Shown: positions 8,822 to 16,616 of the stretch, piece by piece | Layout of the letters: every line of letters starts with the position of its first letter | How positions within the stretch are numbered: the first letter of the stretch is position 1 | DNA from: an uncultured Collinsella sp. | Lineage (GTDB): Bacteria > Actinomycetota > Coriobacteriia > Coriobacteriales > Coriobacteriaceae | DNA: 56,239 nt | Direction: 5' to 3' | NCBI GenBank assembly: GCA_902489775.1 | Contig: CABUBH010000008.1 | Coordinates: 1-56,239 of the forward strand | The notes under the pieces: generated by a model | What the model was told of the DNA's origin: nothing | The model's database searches: none | What the model saw: the letters and a program-made list of their open reading frames with translations, nothing else | Made by a program: the position numbers and the translations under genes

Positions 8822-9738
8822 TGGGATTCTTTGACGCTCTCTCGCGCGGACTTGAGCGCAGCCGCGAGGCCCTTAACGAGGTCTTTTACTTTGGCGGCGA
8901 GGTCGACGAGGATTTTTGGGAGGACCTTGAGGACACCCTCGTCATGGGTGACATGGGTGCCGAGGTTGCCATTCAGGTCTCCGACGACCTGCGCGATGCC
9001 GCGGCCAAGAAGAACCTCAAGACCGCCCCGCAGCTTCGTCGCGCCCTGGCCGAGCAGCTCGAGGGCCACTTTGTGCCCGTCGAGCGCGATCCGTTCTCCG
9101 ATACACCGAGCTGCGTGCTGTTTGTCGGCATCAACGGCGCCGGCAAGACGACCACGGTCGGCAAGATCGCGAGCGCCATGGCCGCCCGCGGCAAGAATGT
9201 CGTGATCGGTTCGGCCGATACCTTCCGTGCCGCTGCCATCGAGCAGCTCGATGTGTGGGGTCAGCGCGCCGGTGTACCGGTCATTAAGCGCGATCGCGGC
9301 TCCGATCCGGCGAGCGTGTGCTATGACGTGCTCGACGAAGCCGATAAGCGCGGCAGCGACCTGGTGCTCATCGATACCGCCGGTCGTCTGCACACGAGCC
9401 CCGAGCTCATGCGCGAGCTTGCCAAGGTGGTCAACGTGACCCGCAAGCGTGCCGCCAATATGGCCGCCGGCCCCATGCCGGTCTCGGTCGTGCTTGTGAT
9501 CGACGCCGCCACCGGCCAGAACGGTCTGAACCAGGCGCTCGAGTTTAACGAGGCGCTGGGTCTGGACGGTATTATCATGACGAAGCTCGACGGCACGGCA
9601 AAAGGCGGTATCGCCATGGCCGTGGCCGAGAAGCTCAAGCTCCCGATCCTGCGCATCGGCGTGGGTGAGCAGGTCGATGACCTACAGGAGTTCAACGCCA
9701 AAGATTTCTGCCGCGCCCTGGTGGGCGAGTCCAACTAA
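8821..9738 (+). CDS. ftsY: Signal recognition particle receptor FtsY
   Basis: FtsY is the SRP receptor GTPase that docks ribosome-nascent-chain complexes at the membrane translocon. The 305-residue protein is the short form: an N domain and a G domain with almost no acidic A domain. The P-loop GINGAGKTTT is at about 103-112, DTAGRLHTS at about 184-192, and the specificity motif TKLDGTAKGG lies near 258. The ATG at 8821 shares a base with the smc stop (TAATG). Its partner ffh follows 10 bases downstream. Confidence 0.97.
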   Translation: MGFFDALSRGLERSREALNEVFYFGGEVDEDFWEDLEDTLVMGDMGAEVAIQVSDDLRDAAAKKNLKTAPQLRRALAEQLEGHFVPVERDPFSDTPSCVLFVGINGAGKTTTVGKIASAMAARGKNVVIGSADTFRAAAIEQLDVWGQRAGVPVIKRDRGSDPASVCYDVLDEADKRGSDLVLIDTAGRLHTSPELMRELAKVVNVTRKRAANMAAGPMPVSVVLVIDAATGQNGLNQALEFNEALGLDGIIMTKLDGTAKGGIAMAVAEKLKLPILRIGVGEQVDDLQEFNAKDFCRALVGESN

Positions 9739-9748
9739 GGAGTGACTA

Positions 9749-11224
9749 GTGTTTGATTCCCTGAGCGATCGCCTCAACGACACATTTGACCGCCTGCGCG
9801 GCAAGGGCAAGCTGACCGAGGCCGATATCACCTCGGCCATGCGCGACATTCGCATGGCGCTGCTCGAGGCCGACGTCAACTTTAAGGTCGTCAAGGAGTT
9901 TGTCGCCAAGACCAAGGAGCGCTGCATGACCGCCGAGGTCATGGAGTCGCTGTCGCCGGCGCAAAACGTCGTCAAGATCGTACTCGACGAGCTTACCGAG
10001 ATGCTCGGCTCCACCGAGAGCAAGCTCGTCTTTAGCAATCGTATTCCCAATGTCATCATGCTCGTGGGCCTGCAGGGCTCCGGTAAGACCACGGCGGCCG
10101 TAAAGCTGGCCTACCTGCTTAAGAAGCAGGGCCGCTCACCGCTGCTCGCCGCGTGCGACGTCTACCGCCCCGCTGCAGCCGACCAGCTGGCCACACTCGG
10201 CGGCGAGATCGGCGTGCCAGTCTTCCGCGGCGACGGTGCGCATCCGGTCGACATCGCCAAGGGCGCCATCCAAGAGGCCGTTGACCACCTGCGCGACGTG
10301 GTCATCGTCGATACCGCCGGTCGTCTGCAGATCGACGAGCAGATGATGCAGGAGGCCGTCGACATTAAGAAGGCCGTCAAGCCCGATCAGGTGCTGATGG
10401 TCGTCGATGCCATGATCGGCCAGGACATCGTCAACGTGGTTTCGACCTTTGCCGAGCGCACCGACTTTGACGGCGTGATTATCTCCAAGCTCGACGGTGA
10501 CGCCCGTGGCGGCGGCGCGCTTTCGGTGCGTCAGGTGACCGGCAAGCCTATCAAGTTCGTGAGCATGGGCGAGAAACCCGATTCGCTGGAGCCGTTCTAT
10601 CCCGATCGTATGGCCAAGCGAATCTTGGGCATGGGCGATGTTGTCGGCATCATCGAGAAGGCCCAAGAGGCGGCTGACGCAGAGCAGCTCGAGGCCGCCG
10701 AGCGCATGCTTCGCGAGGGCTTCACCATGAACGACATGCTCGACCAGATGAAGGCCGTCAAGAAGATGGGCGGCATGAAGGGCATTCTGGGCATGCTCCC
10801 CGGTGGCCAGCGTGCGCTTAACCAGATGGGTGGCAACCTGGACGAAGGTATCTTCGATAAGAACGAGGCCATCATCATGTCGATGACCAAGGAGGAGCGC
10901 CTTCGCCCCTCCATCATCAACGGCCAGCGCCGTGCCCGCATTGCCAAGGGCGCCGGCGTGACCCCCACCGAGGTCAATAGCCTTATGAAGCAGTGGGGCG
11001 AGATGAATAAGATGATGGGCCGCATGCGCACGATGGCCAATCAGGCACAGGCTGGTGGCAAGAAGGGCAAAAAGGGTAAGAAGGGCAAGAAGATGCGCAT
11101 GCCCAATATTCCCGGCCTGGATGCCATGGGGCTGGGCGGCCTGGGCGGCTTGGGAACGGGCGGCCCCAAGTCTGATATGGACCTGCTGCGCCAGATGGAA
11201 GCGCAGATGCGCAATAAAAAGTAA
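9749..11224 (+). CDS. ffh: Signal recognition particle protein Ffh
   Basis: Ffh (SRP54) binds 4.5S RNA and signal sequences and forms a GTPase pair with FtsY. The 491-residue protein has the N domain, a P-loop GLQGSGKTTA (about 107-116), DTAGRLQID (about 189-197), SKLDGDARGGGAL, and a methionine-rich M domain (about 300-435). The start is GTG at 9749 after AAGGAG. The C-terminal tail is lengthened by a Lys-Gly repeat (GKKGKKGKKGKK) followed by a Gly-Leu-rich stretch, which may add RNA or membrane contacts. Confidence 0.97.
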   Translation: MFDSLSDRLNDTFDRLRGKGKLTEADITSAMRDIRMALLEADVNFKVVKEFVAKTKERCMTAEVMESLSPAQNVVKIVLDELTEMLGSTESKLVFSNRIPNVIMLVGLQGSGKTTAAVKLAYLLKKQGRSPLLAACDVYRPAAADQLATLGGEIGVPVFRGDGAHPVDIAKGAIQEAVDHLRDVVIVDTAGRLQIDEQMMQEAVDIKKAVKPDQVLMVVDAMIGQDIVNVVSTFAERTDFDGVIISKLDGDARGGGALSVRQVTGKPIKFVSMGEKPDSLEPFYPDRMAKRILGMGDVVGIIEKAQEAADAEQLEAAERMLREGFTMNDMLDQMKAVKKMGGMKGILGMLPGGQRALNQMGGNLDEGIFDKNEAIIMSMTKEERLRPSIINGQRRARIAKGAGVTPTEVNSLMKQWGEMNKMMGRMRTMANQAQAGGKKGKKGKKGKKMRMPNIPGLDAMGLGGLGGLGTGGPKSDMDLLRQMEAQMRNKK

Positions 11225-11245
11225 TGGCTCTTTTGAGTTGTGTAT

Positions 11246-11285
11246 GGCGAAGGCCGCCTGGATGGTACTCCAGGCGACCTTCGCC
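11246..11285. terminator. Bidirectional hairpin between convergent ffh and the DUF134/NifX gene
   Basis: A 16-position stem (11246-11261 with 11270-11285, one C-A mismatch) closes an 8-base loop. It lies between two converging genes. Neither side has a clear T run, so it is a non-canonical terminator or an mRNA 3'-end stabiliser rather than a textbook one. Confidence 0.5.
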
Positions 11286-11341
11286 GTTCGTTCGCAGGTT
11301 GTCGCACGCGCGGAAGCGTGCTGGCGCCGGGGTATGTGCCG

Positions 11342-12106
11342 TTAGTGGCAGCCGCAGCCCTCGTGGCCCTCGTGCTCGTGATGGCTGTGGCAACCACAGG
11401 ATTCGCCGTGCTCATGGGCGTGCTCGTGGTCATGGCCGTGGCGGCCGCACGTGGCCTCGCCGTTCTGTGCGAGCGTACCGGCGATAAGGGCCTCGACGCA
11501 AGCGTCGCAGCTGCCCTGGGCGCCTGCGTATACCGTGATGCCGGCTTGAGCCAGCGCGTTGATAGCGCCGCCGCCGATGCCGCCGCAGATGAGCGTGTCC
11601 ACGCCGCCGTTGGCGAGCAGGCCCGCCAGGGCGCCGTGACCGGTGCCGCCGGTGCCCACGACCTGCTCGTTGAGCACCTTGCCGTCCTGAATGTCGTAGA
11701 TCTTGAACTGCTCGCTGCGGCCAAAGTGCATAAAGATGTTGCCGTTGTCGTACGTGGTTGCCACCCTCATGGTGTCGACCTCCTTTGCTGGCCATGCGGC
11801 CGTCGTCGTGGCGATGGGGGAGTACGCGATATTGCCACCTTCGATGATAAGTGCTCGCCCGTTGACCAGCGCGTTTGCCACCTTGCGATGCGCGCGACTG
11901 CTAATGGCCGCCACCGTGGCTCGTGCGACGCCCATGTGCAGGGCGACGGCCTCCTGATTGAGGCCCTCCAGGTCGCACAGGCGCAGGACCTCGAGTTCGT
12001 CGACCGTCATGTCGATGGCATCGCCACTCGCCAGGCCATCGGGGGTAAAACCGCGATATTCGGGGATGATCCCGACTCGGCGCAATTTTTCGCGTCTTCC
12101 TGCCAT
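11342..12106 (-). CDS. DUF134 helix-turn-helix / NifX-like (dinitrogenase Fe-Mo cofactor domain) fusion with His/Cys-rich tail
   Basis: The 254-residue product joins two families. Residues 1-100 are DUF134, with a sigma-70-region-4-like helix-turn-helix (DELEVLRLCDLEGLNQEAV, then HMGVARATVAAISSRAHRK). Residues about 113-215 form a NifB/NifX-type domain (MRVATTYDNG, HFGRSEQFKIYDI, CGGIGGGAINALAQAGI). Residues about 217-254 are a tail packed with His, Glu and Cys (HGHDHEHAHEHGESCGCH), presumably metal binding. The ATG is set at 12106 because GGAGAG precedes it. No nitrogenase genes are nearby, so a metal- or cluster-responsive regulator is more likely than nitrogen fixation. Its promoter carries two operator-like palindromes and may be autoregulated. 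Confidence 0.85.
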   Translation of the reverse strand: MAGRREKLRRVGIIPEYRGFTPDGLASGDAIDMTVDELEVLRLCDLEGLNQEAVALHMGVARATVAAISSRAHRKVANALVNGRALIIEGGNIAYSPIATTTAAWPAKEVDTMRVATTYDNGNIFMHFGRSEQFKIYDIQDGKVLNEQVVGTGGTGHGALAGLLANGGVDTLICGGIGGGAINALAQAGITVYAGAQGSCDACVEALIAGTLAQNGEATCGRHGHDHEHAHEHGESCGCHSHHEHEGHEGCGCH

Positions 12107-12120
12107 GCACTCTCCAAATC

Positions 12121-12185
12121 TGACATATGTCAACAATAGAATAGCGGACGTGCGGTTTTGCGCAAGGAATTTCTGTCATATGTCA
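12121..12185 (-). promoter_or_regulatory. Promoter of the DUF134/NifX gene flanked by two operator-like palindromes
   Basis: On the minus strand a -35-like TTGCGC (12160-12165) and a -10-like TATTCT (12138-12143) are 16 bases apart. A perfect 12-bp palindrome TGACATATGTCA (12121-12132) lies just downstream of the -10, over the expected start point. A copy differing at one base, TGTCATATGTCA (12174-12185), sits just upstream of the -35. The two copies are 53 bp apart, about five helical turns. The arrangement suggests repression by a dimer, possibly the adjacent HTH protein itself. Confidence 0.6.
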
Positions 12186-12272
12186 GAAAATGAGGGCTTA
12201 TGTTTGGGCTGTGGGGCCGCGTGCGCCTGGGCTACAATGAATCTCGCTTGTAGGCGACTGACAGGAGGGTCA

Positions 12273-13121
12273 ATGAGCAAGGCTGATCAACAGTTTGTAA
12301 CCATGTGCCGCGATATCTTGGACCATGGCACCACCACCGAGGGACAAAAGGTCCGCCCGGTGTGGGAGGATGGCACCCCTGCCTATACCATTAAAAACTT
12401 TGGCGTCACGGCGCGCTACGACCTGCGCGAGGAGTTCCCCGCGCTTACGCTGCGTCGTACGGCGCTCAAGTCCGCCATGGACGAGATCCTGTGGATCTAT
12501 CAAAAGAAGTCCAATAACGTGCATGATCTCAACAGTCATATCTGGGACGAGTGGGCCGACGAGACCGGCTCCATCGGCAAGGCCTACGGGTACCAAATTG
12601 GCCAGAAAAGCCATTATGCCGAGGGCGACTTTGACCAGATGGACCGCGTGCTGTACGACCTTAAGCATACGCCGTACAGCCGCCGCATCATGACCAACAC
12701 GTACGTGTTTAGCGACCTTTCCGAGATGCACCTGTATCCGTGCGCGTACAGCGTGACGTATAACGTCACGCAGCGCCCGCAGGACGATAAGCCCACGCTC
12801 AACATGATTCTCAACCAGCGCAGTCAGGACATTTTGGCCGCGAACAACTGGAATGTGTGCCAGTACGCCATTTTGCTGATGATGGTCGCGCAGTCGGTCG
12901 ATATGATCCCCGGCGAGCTGCTACATGTGATTGCCGATGCCCACATTTACGACCGTCATGTCGATATCGTCCGCGAACTTATCGAGCGTCCGCAGTTTGC
13001 GGCGCCTAAGGTAACGCTTAACCCCGACGTTCACGATTTCTACGCGTTTACGACCGATGACCTCATCGTTGAGGGCTACGAGCACGGCCCGCAGGTCAAG
13101 AACATTCCCATTGCGGTGTAG
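12273..13121 (+). CDS. thyA: Thymidylate synthase
   Basis: ThyA converts dUMP to dTMP with methylene-tetrahydrofolate, yielding dihydrofolate. The 282-residue protein has the catalytic cysteine in LYPCAYS (about residue 157), the phosphate-binding LNQRSQDILAANNWNV block and the C-terminal KNIPIAV. The ATG at 12273 follows AGGAGG by 6 bases; longer frames upstream run through the divergent promoter. folA follows at once, so the enzyme producing dihydrofolate and the one recycling it are coupled. Confidence 0.96.
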   Translation: MSKADQQFVTMCRDILDHGTTTEGQKVRPVWEDGTPAYTIKNFGVTARYDLREEFPALTLRRTALKSAMDEILWIYQKKSNNVHDLNSHIWDEWADETGSIGKAYGYQIGQKSHYAEGDFDQMDRVLYDLKHTPYSRRIMTNTYVFSDLSEMHLYPCAYSVTYNVTQRPQDDKPTLNMILNQRSQDILAANNWNVCQYAILLMMVAQSVDMIPGELLHVIADAHIYDRHVDIVRELIERPQFAAPKVTLNPDVHDFYAFTTDDLIVEGYEHGPQVKNIPIAV

Positions 13122-13130
13122 GTGGCGCGC

Positions 13131-13649
13131 ATGACGTGTAAGCTTTCTGCCATTGTCGCCGTGTGCGATGACTGGGGTATTGGGTGCGAGGGCGACATGG
13201 TGGTGTCCAACCGTGCCGACATGCGTCATTTTGTGGCGTGCACCAGGGGCTGTCCGGTCATCATGGGACGCAAGACGCTGCTGAGCTTTCCCGGCGGGCG
13301 TCCGCTCAAGAATCGTCGCAATATCGTACTCACGCGCGACGAGGATTTTGCGCCCGAGGGCGTCGACGTGGTGCATAGCGTTGATGAGGCGCTCGCTGCG
13401 GTAGCCGATGAGCCCGTTGCGTGGGTGATCGGCGGCGGCGAGGTGTATCGGCAGTTTTTGCCGTATTGCGTCGAGGCCGAGGTCACGCATAACCACTGCG
13501 TCCATGTCGCGGATACGTACTTTCCCGATTTGGAAGCCGATCCTGCGTGGGAGATTGCGCAGCGTAGCGGGGTCGCGACGATTGCCGCCGGTGAGGGTGA
13601 CGAGGGCGTTGATTATGAGTTCGTGACGTATCGTCGCATCGAGGCGTAA
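13131..13649 (+). CDS. folA: Dihydrofolate reductase
   Basis: DHFR reduces dihydrofolate to tetrahydrofolate with NADPH. The 172-residue product has WGIGCEGDM, the active-site Asp in NRADMRHF, the NADP-binding GCPVIMGRKTLLSFP and NIVLTRD blocks, and VIGGGEVYRQFLP. The Trp of the usual LPW motif is absent (MVV in its place). Two starts are possible: GTG at 13122 abutting the thyA stop, or ATG at 13131, preferred because AGGTGG lies 5 bases upstream. It forms an operon with thyA. Confidence 0.9.
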   Translation: MTCKLSAIVAVCDDWGIGCEGDMVVSNRADMRHFVACTRGCPVIMGRKTLLSFPGGRPLKNRRNIVLTRDEDFAPEGVDVVHSVDEALAAVADEPVAWVIGGGEVYRQFLPYCVEAEVTHNHCVHVADTYFPDLEADPAWEIAQRSGVATIAAGEGDEGVDYEFVTYRRIEA

Positions 13650-13758
13650 AACCGATTATCCCTTCGGTATTATCGGGTTGAAATGAATGACGGGGCGGCG
13701 CATGGCGTTGCCCCGATATTTGTATAGGTGCTGCAAAGAAAGGTGTGGGCTGGCTGCT

Positions 13759-14673
13759 ATGACTGATGCCGTTGAGGTTCTGCGAATTGATTCGCTCGAG
13801 GACGAGCGGCTCGATGCCTACGTGCGACTGACCGAGCGTGAGCTTCGCTGCGTGCTGGAGCCGCAAAAGGGCATCTATATTGCGGAGAGCGCCAAGGTCA
13901 TCGAGCGTGCCGTGCGCGCCGGATATGAGCCGGTGAGCTTTCTTCTGGGCGAGCGCTGGCTCGACCAGATGATGCCGCTGTTTGACCAGCTTGTCGTGCG
14001 CGAGGGAGCGGGTCCGGTTCCCGTGTTCGTGGCCTCCATGGAGCTCATGGAGCAGTTGACGGGCTTTAACGTGACGCGCGGCGCGCTGGCGGCGTTCCGT
14101 CGCCCGCGTCAGATTCCGGTTGATGAGTTCTTGGGCGGCGTCGTCGAGGCGGCGGGGGATCGTCCGGTGCGCGTGTGCGTGCTTGAGGGTATTGTCGATC
14201 ACACCAATGTCGGCGCGATTTTCCGCTCGGGTGCCGCGCTCAATGTCGACGGAATTCTGGTAAGCCCTACGTGCTGCGATCCGCTGTATCGTCGCTCGGC
14301 CCGCGTGAGCATGGGCACCGTGTTTCAGGTGCCGTGGACGCGCATTGGCAGCGAGGCGCGCGTATGGCCGCATGATGGGCTGGCGGCGTTGCACGATGCC
14401 GGTTTTTCGTGTGCCGCTATGGCGTTGACGGACGATTCCGTATCGCTGGACGATCCCGTGCTGCAGGAGATTGACCGCTTGGCAATCTTTATGGGTACCG
14501 AGGGTGCCGGCTTGGGCGCCAAGACCATTGCCGGCTGTGACCACGCGGTGCGCATTCCGATGGCGCACGGGGTCGATTCGCTTAACGTGGCCGCGGCGAG
14601 CGCCGTCGCCTTTTGGCAGCTGTGCCCGCACGTGAGCAATGAGTATCACTACCAGCCGGGTTTGTATCACTAG
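13759..14673 (+). CDS. SpoU/TrmH-family RNA 2'-O-methyltransferase
   Basis: The 304-residue protein belongs to the SPOUT knot methyltransferases that modify ribose 2'-OH of tRNA or rRNA. The C-terminal half has all three motifs: NVGAIFRSGAALNVDG, IFMGTEGAGLG and MAHGVDSLNVAAASAVA. The N-terminal 110 residues form a substrate-binding region with the YIAESAKVIERAVRAGY segment. The ATG at 13759 was chosen because the longer frame upstream has cysteine-rich, non-family sequence; the ribosome site (AAGAAAGG) is rather distant. The exact target base cannot be told. Confidence 0.88.
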   Translation: MTDAVEVLRIDSLEDERLDAYVRLTERELRCVLEPQKGIYIAESAKVIERAVRAGYEPVSFLLGERWLDQMMPLFDQLVVREGAGPVPVFVASMELMEQLTGFNVTRGALAAFRRPRQIPVDEFLGGVVEAAGDRPVRVCVLEGIVDHTNVGAIFRSGAALNVDGILVSPTCCDPLYRRSARVSMGTVFQVPWTRIGSEARVWPHDGLAALHDAGFSCAAMALTDDSVSLDDPVLQEIDRLAIFMGTEGAGLGAKTIAGCDHAVRIPMAHGVDSLNVAAASAVAFWQLCPHVSNEYHYQPGLYH

Positions 14674-14797
14674 GCAGTTTTCCGCACCGCGCTCTAATTC
14701 GGGGTGTTTCGGTCGCCGCCAGTCGGTGCTAAGCTGGTTTTGGTTTTGGTTTTAAATTGCTGTTTTGCTGTTTGACGTATGCGTGTGGGGAGGGCGT

Positions 14798-16147
14798 GTG
14801 GCTAAGAAATCTACGGCTATTGATGTAACGCAAGGAGTCATTTGGCAGCAATTGCTGTCGCTGTGCGTTCCCATCTTTTTTAGTTCGTTTTTTCAGCAGG
14901 CCTACACGCTTATCGGTACGTATATCGTTGGCCAGTTTGGCGGCAAGCTCGCGCTGGGTGGCATTCAAGCCACGATGGTGCTCACCGAGCTCTGCATTGG
15001 CTTTTGCGTTGGCGTCGGCGCCGGCTGCGCGGTCATTACCGGTCAGTATTTTGGCCAGCACGATGATGAACGACTGAGTCGTTCGGTCCATACAGCCATG
15101 ACGCTCGCACTGGTGGGCGGTATCGTTTTCTCGATTCTTGGCATAGTGTTCGTTGAGCCCATGCTGGTGCTTATGAACACGCCGCATGAACTATTGGCCG
15201 AGGGCGTGGCCTATGCTCGTTGCTATTTTGCCGCCATGGTTGCGGCGCTGCTGCTCAATATGGGAACGGCATTGCTGCGCGCCGTGGGCGACACGCGCGG
15301 GCCTGCTGTGATCATCGCTTCCGGCTGCCTTGTTAATGCGGTGCTGGATGTCATCTTCGTTGCCGTGCTTCATATGGAGGCTCTGGGCTGCGGCATCGCG
15401 GTGGCGCTGACCATTTGCTCCAACGCCACGATGATCGTGATTCGTATGATGCACGCTCCGGGTGCATGGCGTCTTTCGCTGTCTAAGCTCGGCATCGATC
15501 GCGGTATTTGCAAGAGTATGATTTCGTGTGGTCTGCCACTCGGTTTTCAATCGGCTGCCTATTCGATTTCGAACGTGCTGATCCAGGTGTCGGTTAATTC
15601 GTTTGGCGCCGATGTCACGACTGCTTGGGGTCTATCTGGGCGCCTGGATGGCATTATCTGGATGGTGACCGAGGCGCTCGGCGTATCGATCACTACGTTC
15701 TCGGCGCAGAACTTTGGCGCGCGCAATTACGAGCGCATGCGCAAGGGCTACCATACGTCGCTCGTGCTGTCGTTTATGCTCATTGGTGGCCTGTCTGCCG
15801 TGCTGCTGGTGTTCTCGGGTCCGCTGTCGCGTTTGTTTGTCGACGATGCTTTGATTTCGGCGTACACCACGACCATCCTCCATTTCATTGCGCCGTTCTA
15901 TGCGATTTTCTCGATTATCGAGAACGCCTCGGGTTCCATCCGCGGTGCCGGCGTGAGCTTGCAGCCGATGCTGCTCACGATTTTTGGCACCGTCGTGCTC
16001 AGGGTGATCTGGGTGTTTGCGATTATGCCGTTCGATCCGTCGCTTGAGCACCTGCTGCTGGTCTACCCCGTAACCTGGCTCATCACCGCCACGATGTTCA
16101 CCATCTACCACCACAGCGGCAACTGGCTCGGCCGCGCCACCGCCTAG
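14798..16147 (+). CDS. MATE-family multidrug/sodium efflux protein
   Basis: The 449-residue integral membrane protein fits the multidrug and toxin extrusion family, which exports drugs or metabolites against a Na+ or H+ gradient. About 12 hydrophobic segments are visible in two six-helix bundles. The family-like N-terminal region reads IPIFFSSFFQQAYTLIGTY in outline, and GTALLRAVGDTRGPA and ASGSIRGAGVSLQPML mark equivalent loops in each half. The GTG at 14798 follows GGGGAGGG. It appears to be monocistronic. The substrate is unknown. Confidence 0.87.
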   Translation: MAKKSTAIDVTQGVIWQQLLSLCVPIFFSSFFQQAYTLIGTYIVGQFGGKLALGGIQATMVLTELCIGFCVGVGAGCAVITGQYFGQHDDERLSRSVHTAMTLALVGGIVFSILGIVFVEPMLVLMNTPHELLAEGVAYARCYFAAMVAALLLNMGTALLRAVGDTRGPAVIIASGCLVNAVLDVIFVAVLHMEALGCGIAVALTICSNATMIVIRMMHAPGAWRLSLSKLGIDRGICKSMISCGLPLGFQSAAYSISNVLIQVSVNSFGADVTTAWGLSGRLDGIIWMVTEALGVSITTFSAQNFGARNYERMRKGYHTSLVLSFMLIGGLSAVLLVFSGPLSRLFVDDALISAYTTTILHFIAPFYAIFSIIENASGSIRGAGVSLQPMLLTIFGTVVLRVIWVFAIMPFDPSLEHLLLVYPVTWLITATMFTIYHHSGNWLGRATA

Positions 16148-16170
16148 CTCATCCGTCGGGTTCCCCTGAT

Positions 16171-16239
16171 AAGTTGCGGTGAAATAGTTCCTGAAAAGCC
16201 CTTGCGGACCGTCAAACAAGTTCTATTCCACCGCAACTT
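16171..16239. repeat. Palindromic repeat family A, copy 1
   Basis: Left arm AAGTTGCGGTGAAATAG (16171-16187) and right arm (16223-16239, its reverse complement with one difference) enclose 35 bases. The same 17-base arm recurs at 49833, where the arms are longer and perfect. It lies between the MATE gene and the cobO remnant. No protein is encoded in it. Confidence 0.85.
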
Positions 16240-16276
16240 CCTTATGAGCTGTAGGTGTTGGCGGAAAACGAATCAA

Positions 16277-16524
16277 TTAGTATTCGATGCCTTGGCGGGC
16301 TAGGAGTCCTTCGTCGAAGTAGTGTTTGATGGGGCGCATTTCGGTGACAAGGTCGGCGAGGTTCGCGAGGGGCAGCAGGCCGCGGCCGGTGAGCACGAGC
16401 TCCGTGGTGGCGGGCTTTATCGCAATCAGTTCCTCGACATCCTCTCGCGCCCCAACGCAGCCGTCGTCTTGCCCTTGCCGTCGCCCGTATAGATTTGAAC
16501 CTTGCCGACTTCCAGTGATGCCAT
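16277..16524 (-). pseudogene. cobO: Decayed cob(I)yrinic acid a,c-diamide adenosyltransferase (internal deletion, frameshift)
   Basis: On the minus strand an ATG at 16524, with AAAGGACAGAG just before it, opens MASLEVGKVQIYTGDGKGKTTAALG in outline. This is the CobO/BtuR N-terminus with its Walker A GDGKGKTTAAL. The frame then meets a stop within 10 codons. In another frame the sequence continues as the CobO C-terminus: EDVEELIAIKPATTELV, LTGRG, LADLVTEMRPIKHYF, and GLLARQGIEY before a TAA at 16277. Compared with E. coli BtuR (from memory), roughly 90-100 middle residues are missing and the two ends are out of frame. The product cannot be functional. The family adenosylates cobalamin precursors. 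Confidence 0.88.
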
Positions 16525-16616
16525 CTCTGTCCTTTCGTGCCCGGCGTCGGTTTATCGTCGCTTGGGTTGGGTATTCTAGAAAGCATTATCAACCCCAGTA
16601 GATGGAGTTCAAGCAG

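Noticed and set aside
11240..12139. 299-codon plus-strand frame opposite the DUF134/NifX gene
   Set aside because: The minus-strand protein has clear HTH and NifX-like motifs; the plus-strand product shows none.
13650..13758. CGGGGC/GCCCCG hairpin (13691-13715) after folA
   Set aside because: It is followed by ATATTTGTATAGG rather than a T run and lies close to the next ribosome site; not strong enough to call a terminator.
14736..14753. Three tandem GGTTTT units before the MATE gene
   Set aside because: Short simple repeat, too few units to argue for a phase-variable tract or binding array.
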